Shown one piece after another: positions 1-7,681 of a stretch of 29,510 nt of DNA. Each line of letters begins with the position of its first letter. Position 1 is the first letter of the stretch. The DNA comes from a virus. Location of the stretch: positions 1-29,510 of the IMG/VR virus record IMGVR_UViG_3300033148_002827; one strand, written 5' to 3'. The translations under genes were made by a program, and so were the position numbers. Below the pieces are notes generated by a model. It did not search any database. It had not been told where the DNA came from and saw nothing but the letters and a program-made list of their open reading frames with translations.

Positions 1-1008
1 TATATGCCTATAAACCCAATGACAACCATATTTATTATTTGCAACATTTCCTAATCCACCAGCTCCATCATCATAATGAGCATAATCAATAACATTTGAA
101 AGGGCTTCTGTCCAACCTGCTCCACCATCTCCTCTAACTCCTGTAAATTGAGTTGAGGCACTATCATATTGTGCTATTGTAATTCTATTTATACCAGCAT
201 AAAAAACACCAGCTTCCATTGTAAAATTATTTGTACCCGAGTATTCAATAGCTGAACCACTTTGTAATTCGTGACTTCTTAACGAACCAGCTCTTTGATG
301 AAGTTTCATAACTCCATCTTGAAAATTAAATCCACCAGAAATATAATGAACATTATCAGAGCCATCTTTCATTACTTTTCCAATAGGTATTTGTGTTCTA
401 TCTGGCGAAGATGTTCTTGCATAAGGATTAGTTTCTGAAAGAACTATTTGAGGCGTTCCACCATTATAATCTAAACATACAAAATAAGTCGTATCAGCCG
501 CAGTAATTGTCTGGTTATCCTGTTCGGAAAGTGTCACATAAGTCAATTCTCCAGTTAAACTATCTGTTTTTCTTAATAAAGCAGTTAAATCAGCAACTTT
601 AAATGTTCCTGCATTTGTTCCTTCTGAAACCTCTCCACCAGAAACTATCATAGGACTATCTACATAATCTTTTATATCCTCTAAATCATTAACTGCGTCT
701 GTCATATCGTCAAAATGAGCCGCTATAACTCTTACCATCACTAAATCACCAGCGCTAAATGTCTGTTTACTTGACCCGTCCTGCGCTCTCGTCGCTGTTA
801 TCTGATCACCTGTAAGGTCTGTACAAAGCATTCTCTCATAAGTCGTATCGTCATTAATTACTTCTACGGTAATATAAAATGGCGCAACGGGGAACGCGGC
901 GGCGTCTGTAATATTAAAAGTTACAGGATCGTCCGTGTTGTTTATACTACTACCAACTTTTATAGTAGTTACAACTCTATTTTTAACCTTTTTGAAAGGT
1001 GTTGACAT
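1..1008 (-). CDS. Fibre/adhesin-like virion protein, partial (runs off left edge)
   Basis: The frame opens at ATG 1008 and stays open for 336 codons to base 1, so the C-terminus is outside the window. Residues 39-90 (FPVAPFYITVEV, then TATRAQDGSSKQTFSAGD) resemble a beta-rich module found near the N-terminus of many phage virion and fibre proteins, in which a binding face is followed by an R-x-QDG-type turn. A short helical stretch (AHFDDMTDAVNDLEDI) follows, then a long Gly/Ser/Thr-rich beta-type region with no catalytic motif that I recognise. The gene lies downstream of the capsid and 164-aa virion genes, and its first 26 bases overlap the end of the LAGLIDADG gene. The virion role is inferred from composition and position. 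Fibre, decoration or baseplate protein are all possible. Confidence 0.6.
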   Translation of the reverse strand, partial: MSTPFKKVKNRVVTTIKVGSSINNTDDPVTFNITDAAAFPVAPFYITVEVINDDTTYERMLCTDLTGDQITATRAQDGSSKQTFSAGDLVMVRVIAAHFDDMTDAVNDLEDIKDYVDSPMIVSGGEVSEGTNAGTFKVADLTALLRKTDSLTGELTYVTLSEQDNQTITAADTTYFVCLDYNGGTPQIVLSETNPYARTSSPDRTQIPIGKVMKDGSDNVHYISGGFNFQDGVMKLHQRAGSLRSHELQSGSAIEYSGTNNFTMEAGVFYAGINRITIAQYDSASTQFTGVRGDGGAGWTEALSNVIDYAHYDDGAGGLGNVANNKYGCHWVYRHI

Positions 1009-1531
1009 ATACTAATTTTTTAAACTCTTTATAATTCTTAATCTCTTTTACTGATTTTAAGTAACTTTCTTCTGGCTCAACAAATTGATGATTGGTTTGG
1101 TTTAATCCTCTACAATATCTATATAAGCATTCTTGAACAATTTTAGTTTTTTTATCTGTTATTCTACCACCGTGATGTTTTCCAGTTTTTCTATCTGCTA
1201 AATGTTTTTGGATAGGATAATTCAGGACAATCTCTGCTTGAATCTTTTTTATTATCAAATAAGGATAAACCAATTTCAATAATTTTCTTGTCATTATATT
1301 CTTATCAAAATTCAATTCATATACTTGCTTTTCCCCAAAATGTTCTTTACTTTCCTTTCTGGTTTTCAAGTATCCAAATCCTAACATTTCCTTTATCATC
1401 TCTAATACCTTTTTATTTGTATTAGTAATATGACAAAATGTTCTATATGTTTTATCACGACGAGATATACCAATACTTCCTTCGCCATCAATAAATCCAG
1501 CGAGATAAATTATAAACTCTTGCTTATTCAT
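983..1531 (-). CDS. LAGLIDADG homing endonuclease, free-standing
   Basis: The 182-residue protein carries one clear LAGLIDADG motif (LAGFIDGEG, residues 10-18) followed by the usual beta strand (SIGISRR). A single motif implies a protein that works as a homodimer, with the acidic residue of the motif binding the catalytic metal. The rest is Lys-rich and fits one alpha-beta-beta-alpha-beta-beta-alpha unit. It sits between two virion genes that both look complete, so it is free-standing rather than inside an intron or intein. Its last 26 bases overlap the start of the next gene. Family members make a double-strand break in uninvaded alleles and spread by repair; the target here is probably the neighbouring intergenic DNA (inference). 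Confidence 0.88.
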   Translation of the reverse strand: MNKQEFIIYLAGFIDGEGSIGISRRDKTYRTFCHITNTNKKVLEMIKEMLGFGYLKTRKESKEHFGEKQVYELNFDKNIMTRKLLKLVYPYLIIKKIQAEIVLNYPIQKHLADRKTGKHHGGRITDKKTKIVQECLYRYCRGLNQTNHQFVEPEESYLKSVKEIKNYKEFKKLVYVNTFQKG

Positions 1532-1543
1532 TTTTAAATAAGT

Positions 1544-2038
1544 TTAACTAAGAGTTATTGTGAAAGTGAGTTGCCACACCTGTCCCGCAGTTTTTGTTCC
1601 TTGATCTGATACCAAGCGATTGAGTAGTTTTCCACCACCATCTGCGTTTAACATTCCAAATTCTTGCCACGCTTGATTTGCATCTCCTGCTCCATAAAGC
1701 GCTCTCCAAGTTGCCTTTTGATTTGTGCCATAAGTTGGATAACCTGCTTCCATTCCTTTTCTAACTCCTGCTGTAAATGTGGCTTCTGTATCTCCTGCGG
1801 CGGCTGCACCTGATCCTGTTCCAGTAATTAAAAAAGCGTTAGTATTGTCATACTTAACTCCGCCTGCTGAACAGATATGCGTCCATAATTCGTTTATTCC
1901 TTCGTTAGCAAGACAATTATGATTTACTACACTTTTTTTGTAGCAATTTCCTGCCTCAAAATCTTTTTGAGAAGCAAATCTTTCAATAGTCCAATTTCTC
2001 TTTAAAATACCTTTTTCTTTTAGTTTTAAATTTTTCAT
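1544..2038 (-). CDS. Phage virion protein of the NEGIN/GTG type, 164 aa
   Basis: The protein begins with a charged stretch (KEKGILKRNWTIERF) and continues with ANEGINELWTHICSAGG, an NAFLITGTGSGAAAAGDTEA segment, GYPTYG, KATWRALYG, QEFGML, LLNRLVS and a terminal WQLTFTITL strand. This order of short beta motifs recurs in small phage structural proteins encoded near capsid or fibre genes. I recognise the pattern but no established name or function. It has no signal peptide, membrane segment or catalytic motif. It lies directly after the small gene that follows the capsid and before the homing endonuclease, which fits a head decoration, connector or baseplate component. The virion assignment is inference from context and composition. 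Confidence 0.6.
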   Translation of the reverse strand: MKNLKLKEKGILKRNWTIERFASQKDFEAGNCYKKSVVNHNCLANEGINELWTHICSAGGVKYDNTNAFLITGTGSGAAAAGDTEATFTAGVRKGMEAGYPTYGTNQKATWRALYGAGDANQAWQEFGMLNADGGGKLLNRLVSDQGTKTAGQVWQLTFTITLS

Positions 2039-2044
2039 ACAAAA

Positions 2045-2182
2045 TTATTTATTTTTAGTTAATTGTTTTTTAAGTTCCTCTAAATGTGCGATATGTTTTC
2101 TCGCTAAACTTTCCGGGATTTCCCGGTATGCATTAACAACTGGATCAAAGAAGTTAACTTTTTTTTCTTTTTTTTCTGGCAT
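2045..2182 (-). CDS. Small charged protein, 45 aa
   Basis: This short frame starts at ATG 2182 and ends at TAA 2045-2047, six bases before the start of the 164-aa virion gene. The product opens with a Lys/Glu-rich tail (MPEKKEKKVNFFDPV) and ends in a predicted amphipathic helix (ESLARKHIAHLEELKKQLTK). I do not recognise it. Its codons read as a normal protein, and its spacing to the next gene matches the compact style of the genome. It sits about 100 bases downstream of the capsid gene, beyond a strong hairpin, so its transcript level may differ from that of capsid. A minor virion or assembly role is possible but not shown. Confidence 0.55.
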   Translation of the reverse strand: MPEKKEKKVNFFDPVVNAYREIPESLARKHIAHLEELKKQLTKNK

Positions 2183-2250
2183 ATATTTTTATTATCGCCT
2201 GTTAATTGTTTATTATTATATTTTGTAATCATTATTTTTAAATTAAAGCG

Positions 2251-2290
2251 GATATAGGGGGTAATTTTATTTTACCCCCAATCCTATATC
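2251..2290. terminator. Strong hairpin at the end of the capsid gene
   Basis: Perfect arms GGGGGTAA/TTACCCCC (2257-2264 and 2272-2279, 7-base loop) are extended by gatata/tatatc (2251-2256 and 2285-2290) across a 5-base bulge. The outer arm touches the last base of the capsid stop region. No run of T follows on the minus strand, so this is not a textbook intrinsic terminator. It could be a partial terminator, a processing site or a 3' stabiliser that keeps capsid mRNA abundant relative to genes further on. Confidence 0.55.
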
Positions 2291-3579
2291 TAACTAATAG
2301 TTGCACTTGTTCTAAGAACGACAATTGCTGTTGGTAATGGTAAAACATAACCAACTCTTTGAACAAATCTGTAAGCAATAGCATCTTGTGTTGCAAGATT
2401 CAATGTGGTCTGTCCGTCTGTGTCAACAATAACTGCTTCGGTCAATAACTTAACTTTCATACCACCCTTGTCGCCAAGAATAGCATATTTTTTAAGATTT
2501 CCAAAGATTACAAACCCTTTGTTTGCAGCGTTATCATTTTTGTCAGGCATACCTTCAACCAGTTCAAATGGGTAGTCCCAAATCGTTGCAGGTATTTCTC
2601 CTTGTGGCCTTTGGTAAATATAAGCACCTTCTCTATCTCCTGCTACTAAAACAGTTTCTCTCAACTTTCTAACATAACTAAAGATAGTTCTGTGCATATA
2701 ATACTTAGCCCCTGCGTGTGCGCCGACTAATCCAGCGTCTTGCATATCTAATAAATCATCTGCATCAATATCAGAAAATCCTAATCCAGCGCCCATTGTT
2801 TGAAATGTAACGCTACCATTATTACAGATTCCTGTCCAAGGTGCGCCTGTTCCATTAAAGAATTGTTCATCTTCTTCTTGTGCTGTTTTCTCAGCAACTA
2901 ACTCGGCTATTAAACCGGGTAAGTTGATTGCTGTGTCCTCTAATATTTCCTCTGTCATTGGTACAATGGCAGTTAGTTTTTTCAAGATTTGTTGAACTCT
3001 ACCAAATCCTGGTTGACTTGAAGTCTTTGCAGCTTTTTCATCTGTCCAATACATTGTCACTGAACTAGCCAAGGTGGTAATATCTCTGGTATTTCCCGGG
3101 CCACTAAATGGTAAGTATCGCATTTCTTTACGAGCAATGCCATAAACAGGATCGCTTTGCATTAATCTTATAATCTCATTGTATAGTTCAGTTGGAACAG
3201 TGTATCCTGCTTTTGGAGTATCGTCGTCTGCGGTTGTCAATGCTTTCATTTTAACTAAATCTTGATCTCTTAATGCTATACACCAATCAATGGTTTTTTG
3301 TGACCATTTGCCATTTGCCGGTAATACTTTACTCGCACTTTTAAGTTCTCCTCTTTTAACAGCGACTAACTTTTTCATTGCTTCTTGAACTCCTTGTTGA
3401 ACTTCTAATTTAATCAACTCGCTAAGTCCATCTTTATCAAGTTCTGTATTAACTTCTTTTTCAATTCCAAACTCTTTGGCTTGTTCGTCAGTCAACTCAC
3501 TGGCGTGTTCAGCTAAAAATGTTTTTTCCTCGTCAGTTAGATCTTTTAACTTTTTCGCTAAAATTTCTTTTAAATTCAT
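2290..3579 (-). CDS. Major capsid protein, HK97 fold
   Basis: This 429-residue protein has the layout of an HK97-type capsid precursor. An acidic, Glu/Lys-rich helical segment (residues 1-80, with LTDEEKTFLAEHASELTDEQ) would act as the scaffolding delta domain removed by the protease. The mature shell protein follows, with GYTVPTELYNEIIRLMQSD, TEEILEDTAINLPGLIAELV, EEDEQFFNGTG and a C-terminal QDAIAYRFVQRVGYVL strand; these are common landmarks of the family. The gene starts inside the end of the S78 protease gene (ATGA overlap at 3576-3579), which couples their translation. Order and overlap match the portal-protease-capsid block of siphoviruses. The exact cleavage site cannot be fixed from sequence alone. 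Confidence 0.9.
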   Translation of the reverse strand: MNLKEILAKKLKDLTDEEKTFLAEHASELTDEQAKEFGIEKEVNTELDKDGLSELIKLEVQQGVQEAMKKLVAVKRGELKSASKVLPANGKWSQKTIDWCIALRDQDLVKMKALTTADDDTPKAGYTVPTELYNEIIRLMQSDPVYGIARKEMRYLPFSGPGNTRDITTLASSVTMYWTDEKAAKTSSQPGFGRVQQILKKLTAIVPMTEEILEDTAINLPGLIAELVAEKTAQEEDEQFFNGTGAPWTGICNNGSVTFQTMGAGLGFSDIDADDLLDMQDAGLVGAHAGAKYYMHRTIFSYVRKLRETVLVAGDREGAYIYQRPQGEIPATIWDYPFELVEGMPDKNDNAANKGFVIFGNLKKYAILGDKGGMKVKLLTEAVIVDTDGQTTLNLATQDAIAYRFVQRVGYVLPLPTAIVVLRTSATIS

Positions 3580-4400
3580 TTTGTTTCTGTATTACTTTTA
3601 ACTTTACGCTTCTCACTTAGAAGCGTTCGGATAATTTTATTGATATTTTTTGTCCCTTTATTAGAGGGCTTAACCTTTCGCTTATCCGAGCATTCGGTCA
3701 CGACCTTTTTTTGTTCTTTGATTTTAAATAATTTATCTCTAAATTGTTTTAAAATAATTCCTTTGCCAATTTCTTTTTCTCCGTCAAGGACTTTAATACT
3801 TTTTTCTTTCTTATCTACAAATAGAATAAACTCTTTTTCTTTAACTTCTTTCACATCTCCTTTTAGATTTTTATGGTCAGGCTTTAATACTTTTTCTATT
3901 ACTGACATATCAAGTCCCTTTTGTTTGGCCAAAGCATATGCATTAGCCGGAACAGGAACACAAGATATTTCTAATAGCTGATTATTAACCATTCTTGTAT
4001 TCTTTTTCTTATCAATTACAATCTCACCCATCATAAATCCAACTGAGAATGCATTCATAAACTTTTCTTTATAAAGATTGTAAATTGTTTTAATGAAATC
4101 TCCATAGATCCCCACTCCTTCGTCAACTGCAAATTTTATTTTGCCTGCAAGATTTCCTTTTTCGTCTAATCCTATTTTAACAACTTTCCCAACAACTATG
4201 TTCGGATCTGAACTAAACATATTGTTGTGAGCAAATAATACAACTGGGTTCTTTTTAAAGTTTTTTAAATCCCAAGTTTCTTGATCAATGGGCGGATCTC
4301 CTGATCTATCAATGTCAGAGGTTGAAAATATCCCCTCTATTGTTTGATCATTATCATTTGACTTTGTTATTTGAAATATTGTGTCTTTTTTCTTAAACAT
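3576..4400 (-). CDS. Prohead maturation protease, S78 family
   Basis: The 274-residue protein shows the catalytic signature of HK97 gp4-type proteases: His58 in VVLFAHN, Ser119 in MNAFSVGF and Glu144 in QLLEISCVPVPAN. It would cleave the delta domains of the capsid precursor inside the prohead. The core ends near residue 165. The remaining hundred or so residues are a Lys-rich, low-complexity tail (several KKEK and RKVK stretches) with no recognisable fold, and the DNA that encodes its end can form several hairpins. The gene follows the portal by 19 bases and overlaps capsid by 4 bases. The long basic tail might bind scaffold or DNA, or be read-through sequence that is tolerated (inference). 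Confidence 0.87.
   Translation of the reverse strand: MFKKKDTIFQITKSNDNDQTIEGIFSTSDIDRSGDPPIDQETWDLKNFKKNPVVLFAHNNMFSSDPNIVVGKVVKIGLDEKGNLAGKIKFAVDEGVGIYGDFIKTIYNLYKEKFMNAFSVGFMMGEIVIDKKKNTRMVNNQLLEISCVPVPANAYALAKQKGLDMSVIEKVLKPDHKNLKGDVKEVKEKEFILFVDKKEKSIKVLDGEKEIGKGIILKQFRDKLFKIKEQKKVVTECSDKRKVKPSNKGTKNINKIIRTLLSEKRKVKSNTETK
3606..3697 (-). other. Cluster of hairpins in the 3' end of the protease gene
   Basis: Within 92 bases lie a perfect 8-bp stem (acgcttct at 3606-3613, agaagcgt at 3619-3626), an enclosing pair cggataa/ttatccg (3628-3634, 3682-3688), a small ccct/aggg hairpin (3654-3668) and a ccga/tcgg hairpin (3686-3697). The last overlaps the enclosing arm, so they cannot all form together. 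The DNA also encodes the low-complexity protease tail. It may be a translational coupling structure ahead of the capsid start at 3579 or a small inserted element. Confidence 0.4.
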
Positions 4401-4419
4401 ATAACTATATTAAATTAAA

Positions 4420-6543
4420 TTAATTATCTCCAACGATTACAGGAGCAACAGCACAACGACAGTTGATATCGTCTGGGGCATCTTTCAAAGTGCCACCAAC
4501 TGAAAATGGTTTATCTTTATCAACTATTTGGCCGTCTGCTTCTGCGTGTTCTGGTCTTACTCTGTCGTCCATTGTGGCAATCCATTCTTTCCTATCAACA
4601 ACATCTGTTTGTTTGTAGGCCTCAACACTTGCTTGATTGATTACCCGGCCAGTTTGTGTTCTGGCTATTCTTATGGCCTCCTTATCTCCTCTAATTTTAT
4701 AAACTTCTTTTACTCTGTCTTTGATTTCATTTATTCCTTCTCCGGCTTCTAATCCTTGATATAATTGTTTAGATAATTTCTTTCTGGTTGTTTCATTAAT
4801 TAAACTTGCATCAACTTTGGCAAAGTTTTTTAACCAGACAGACATTTCGCCTTCTGTAATAAATGGTTGTTTAACTCCTATTCTTGTTAGCGCCGCTTTG
4901 CCTGATATTCTTGCTATTCTTAATACTTCTGGTTCTATTACTGCATACAGCTTTTCTGTTTCTTTTTCCCAATCGAAGTTATCTAATACTTTTTCAATAT
5001 ATTTTTTAAAATATGTTTTTGATTTATATTCTTTTTTTACAAGAGAGCTAATAACTCTTTTCTCTTGTTCTTTGAAAAACTTTCTTTCCTCTGATAACAA
5101 TAACTTTTTTCTGCGATCCCTGTCTGCTAAATATGTTCGCCAAATTGTTTTTCTTTTCTCATCTAATTCCTTTTTCTTTTTTTTATCTAAATTGGCCATT
5201 CTTTTTTTATGTTGATCGTTTAATTTAATTTCTAATTCTTTAATTCTAATGTTTCTTTTTATTTCTCCTCGTCCTTCAAAGATGTTAGCAATAATTGGTT
5301 GTCCTAATAATATTGTTTTCTTATGTGGCACAGCCATTCCTAATCCAACTACTGTGTTAAGTTTTTTATCTACAAGTGGCGTGTCTCCACCTTCTGTTAA
5401 TGGTAATAATCCCTCTTTGGCTCTAATTTCATTTTGTGTTAGCCAACCAGATTCTGTTCCATTTTTATAAATCTTTAATTTTAATTCTACATCCTCTGGG
5501 GAAGGATCAATACAATCAAGAACAAGATCCTTACCAAATTCTGGTACTAAGAATTGATTTAATGTTTCTACTAAACATCTATCTTTTGGTTTAATATTTT
5601 CTCTTAAAAAGTTTTCCATTCCTGCTTGTGCGTTGGCCCGATTAACATCATCTGTAATTGCTATTACTGATTTAGGGACTTGAAAGATTGTTAAGATATC
5701 GTCCCGGGTAGCTTTTAATCCACCAATATAATCCATATCTCTTTGATTGGTAGCTATTTGAACATATTTTAAACCACTTTCAAGTATTCCTATTTTTGAA
5801 CTCTTACCAACTCCTTTATATTTTTTGGCCCACTTATTTCTTAAATCGTCAATCTTTTCTTTTGTTAATGGTTGGTCTGACTGTAAAACGGCGTCAGGGC
5901 GCGCGTTATTTATAAAAAAATCTCTTTGAAACTTTGTTGCATAATCCTCTGTATCTACTCTTGCTTGTGCTGGTCTAATTGGGGATTGTCCTGTCCTGTC
6001 AATAAATTCTTTTATTGGCGACGGCTCGTTAAAATGAATTATCTCCTCTGGCTCAAATACTAATTCCTTTTGGTTAGGAACTTTATAAATATACTTTTTT
6101 ATATAATCTTGTGCGTCTGGCACAATTTTAACCCAGTCCGGACGCATAGGCCAAAGTTCCTGTGTCTTGTTTCCTACTTTTAATTTTAACCAATAAGCAT
6201 CACCAGTTAACGATTCATTGATTTGCTTTAATTTAATAAAACTGGTTTTACTATTATATGGATTTGGGTGGTGTAATAAATCTAACAATGGGTGAACTAA
6301 AATCTGTTCTAAATCTCCTTTTGAGTTTTTAATTCTATAAAGTTTAAAATCAATATCTCCAACCTTTTCTGCTATTTTTTTGACGCAAGAAAAGACATAG
6401 ACGGAAGTGTCATATGTCGTTAAAAGTTTTTCCTCTGACCATTCTTTACCTGATAGTCTGGGTAATCCTGACATACCAAAGAATGCTTTAGTAATAAACT
6501 TTGCGCCCATTTTATTGAAAATCCTTTGGAATATATTATTCAT
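4420..6543 (-). CDS. Portal protein fused to a MuF-like head protein
   Basis: The 707-residue product is longer than a usual HK97-type portal (about 400-500 residues). The first 400 residues or so are portal: VYVFSCVKKIAEKVGDIDFKL, HPLLDLLHHPNP, GDAYWLK, the FQRDFFINNARPDAVLQ segment and NRANAQAGMENFLRENIKP. A highly charged, Lys-rich stretch (about 425-500) links to a C-terminal MuF-type domain with RIARTQTGRVINQASVEAYK, WIATMDDRVRPEHAEADGQ and DDINCRCAVAPV. The portal forms the dodecameric DNA entry vertex; MuF proteins are minor head components that are often injected or help assembly. The gene is the first after a strong promoter at 6609-6637 and has no clear Shine-Dalgarno sequence. The fusion has precedents in other phages and may remove the need for a separate minor head gene. 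Confidence 0.9.
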   Translation of the reverse strand: MNNIFQRIFNKMGAKFITKAFFGMSGLPRLSGKEWSEEKLLTTYDTSVYVFSCVKKIAEKVGDIDFKLYRIKNSKGDLEQILVHPLLDLLHHPNPYNSKTSFIKLKQINESLTGDAYWLKLKVGNKTQELWPMRPDWVKIVPDAQDYIKKYIYKVPNQKELVFEPEEIIHFNEPSPIKEFIDRTGQSPIRPAQARVDTEDYATKFQRDFFINNARPDAVLQSDQPLTKEKIDDLRNKWAKKYKGVGKSSKIGILESGLKYVQIATNQRDMDYIGGLKATRDDILTIFQVPKSVIAITDDVNRANAQAGMENFLRENIKPKDRCLVETLNQFLVPEFGKDLVLDCIDPSPEDVELKLKIYKNGTESGWLTQNEIRAKEGLLPLTEGGDTPLVDKKLNTVVGLGMAVPHKKTILLGQPIIANIFEGRGEIKRNIRIKELEIKLNDQHKKRMANLDKKKKKELDEKRKTIWRTYLADRDRRKKLLLSEERKFFKEQEKRVISSLVKKEYKSKTYFKKYIEKVLDNFDWEKETEKLYAVIEPEVLRIARISGKAALTRIGVKQPFITEGEMSVWLKNFAKVDASLINETTRKKLSKQLYQGLEAGEGINEIKDRVKEVYKIRGDKEAIRIARTQTGRVINQASVEAYKQTDVVDRKEWIATMDDRVRPEHAEADGQIVDKDKPFSVGGTLKDAPDDINCRCAVAPVIVGDN

Positions 6544-6547
6544 AAAT

Positions 6548-6573
6548 AAAAATAATAGCTCTCTGCTGTTATT
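6548..6573 (-). promoter_or_regulatory. Hairpin in the portal 5' leader
   Basis: Just upstream of the portal start the minus strand reads AATAACAGC, a five-base loop AGAGA, then GCTATTATT, a nine-pair stem with one mismatch. It lies in the leader of the transcript from the promoter at 6609-6637. It may protect the 5' end of the head-gene mRNA or affect portal initiation. The boundaries are approximate. Confidence 0.35.
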
Positions 6574-6608
6574 TTCTTTTCTATTTTTTAAATTGTTATT
6601 TTCAACCT

Positions 6609-6637
6609 ATATTAACATATTTTTAATGTTTTGTCAA
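6609..6637 (-). promoter_or_regulatory. Sigma-70 type promoter for the head operon
   Basis: The minus strand has a consensus -35 box TTGACA (6637-6632), a 17-base spacer and a -10 box TAATAT (6614-6609). The start of transcription would fall near 6602, giving a leader of about 60 bases before the portal. The -35 box shares bases with the TGA stop of the upstream zinc-protein gene. It is one of the two best promoters in the window and implies independent expression of portal, protease and capsid. Confidence 0.8.
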
Positions 6638-6876
6638 TATGTTCTTTCAATTTCCATTTTATCTTTCTTATAAATATTTTGCATCTTATTATATTTTTCT
6701 TTTCTATCTCCATAATATTTTAAAATCTTTTTTCTGTTCTGCTTGTAATAATCTTTGTAATAATCCCTATGACTTTTATCCCAATATCTCCTGCAACAAT
6801 TCGGGCAACAAAACTTTTGTAGACCGTGTTTAACATTAAATATATTTGAACAATTAGGACAGGTTTTTGTAATCAT
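6634..6876 (-). CDS. Small Cys-rich (zinc ribbon) basic protein
   Basis: The product begins MITKTCPNCSNIF and continues with a second Cys cluster (FCCPNCCRRYWDKS), followed by a Tyr/Lys-rich helix. Two CPxC knuckles of this kind normally bind one zinc ion. I chose the ATG at 6876 because the ATG 36 bases further upstream (6912) lies deeper inside the glycosyltransferase gene and would add residues that look like out-of-frame sequence. From 6876 the overlap with the upstream gene is 23 bases. The layout of a short zinc ribbon then a basic tail recalls nucleic-acid-binding accessory proteins and small fragments of endonucleases. No catalytic residues are visible and the function is unknown. Its stop codon is embedded in the head-operon promoter. 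Confidence 0.6.
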   Translation of the reverse strand: MITKTCPNCSNIFNVKHGLQKFCCPNCCRRYWDKSHRDYYKDYYKQNRKKILKYYGDRKEKYNKMQNIYKKDKMEIERTY

Positions 6877-7681
6877 AGTTAAAATCCATTTTTGGGGACT
6901 GCTCTGTCCCATTACTAAAATCGTATAGCCAGTTTCTTGTGCCTTCTGGTGTTAAAATCTTTTCATCGTCTTCAATGTGGCCACACCATACACTCCAATC
7001 AATTAAAGTTTTCCAATTATTCTGGCCTATGTCATACCAAGTCCAAATATCCGGGCCACACCAACCATTTAATGACCACCTCAGCTTTATTTTCTTGATC
7101 GCCTCTTGTCTATATGCCCAACAATAATATCCACCACCATCTATTTGCTGTATTCCTGTTTTTTTTGCACCCAATCCGACTTTTGTCCTTATTTTTCCCC
7201 TTATACATAAATCTAATAACCAAGCACCACAAGGCCCGTGTTCTCCTGCCTTTCTTAATGCTTCTACTCCTTGAATACAACCTATCTCCTTATCACTCTT
7301 AATTCTCCTATAAAGTTTTTTAAATGCATTCTTAGGTATTATAGTATCGTCCTCAACCATAAAGACAATCTCGCTAAAATCTAAATGTGTATTAATCTTT
7401 TTCAGGTTCTCAATTATCCTTTCCCATTTTTCCGGGTAATCCTCAACTCTGTTTGTATAAACAGGTGTCCTGTTTGTCTTAATCATATTCGCTGATAACC
7501 ATTTTTGACCGTGATAATCAATCCAATTCTTACAATAGTCAATCAATAATCTATCTTGTGTATCTAAATATAAGAGTAAATATAAATCCTTGCGTGGTAT
7601 ATCCGCTTTAGCAATAGCTTTCAAGCACTTTGCTATTGGATATCGTCTGCTAATTACTATAACAAAACTATCTATATTCAT
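6854..7681 (-). CDS. Glycosyltransferase, GT-A-like, 275 aa
   Basis: The protein starts with a beta strand of nucleotide-sugar-enzyme type (SFVIVISRRYPIAKCLKAI) and has an acidic DxD-like motif, VEDDTIIP (residues 109-116), the usual metal and sugar-nucleotide site of GT-A enzymes. Conserved-looking aromatic segments follow (GYYCWAYRQEA, NGWCGPDIWTWYDIGQ, WSVWCGHIED). It would transfer a sugar from an activated donor to an unknown acceptor in the cytoplasm. The start ATG overlaps the stop of the larger glycosyltransferase gene (ATGA), so the two are translationally coupled and probably act in one pathway. No DNA-base hypermodification enzyme is visible nearby, which makes virion protein or host surface glycan more likely acceptors than phage DNA (inference). 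Confidence 0.75.
   Translation of the reverse strand: MNIDSFVIVISRRYPIAKCLKAIAKADIPRKDLYLLLYLDTQDRLLIDYCKNWIDYHGQKWLSANMIKTNRTPVYTNRVEDYPEKWERIIENLKKINTHLDFSEIVFMVEDDTIIPKNAFKKLYRRIKSDKEIGCIQGVEALRKAGEHGPCGAWLLDLCIRGKIRTKVGLGAKKTGIQQIDGGGYYCWAYRQEAIKKIKLRWSLNGWCGPDIWTWYDIGQNNWKTLIDWSVWCGHIEDDEKILTPEGTRNWLYDFSNGTEQSPKMDFNYDYKNLS

Noticed and set aside
2215-2220. TATAAT on the minus strand before the 45-aa gene
   Set aside because: No acceptable -35 box at 16-18 bases (ATTTAA at 17), and AT-rich DNA gives such hexamers by chance.
3640-3981. Long plus-strand open frames, such as this one opposite the protease gene
   Set aside because: They are low-complexity Leu/Phe/Ser-rich mirrors of well-supported minus-strand genes, without family features.
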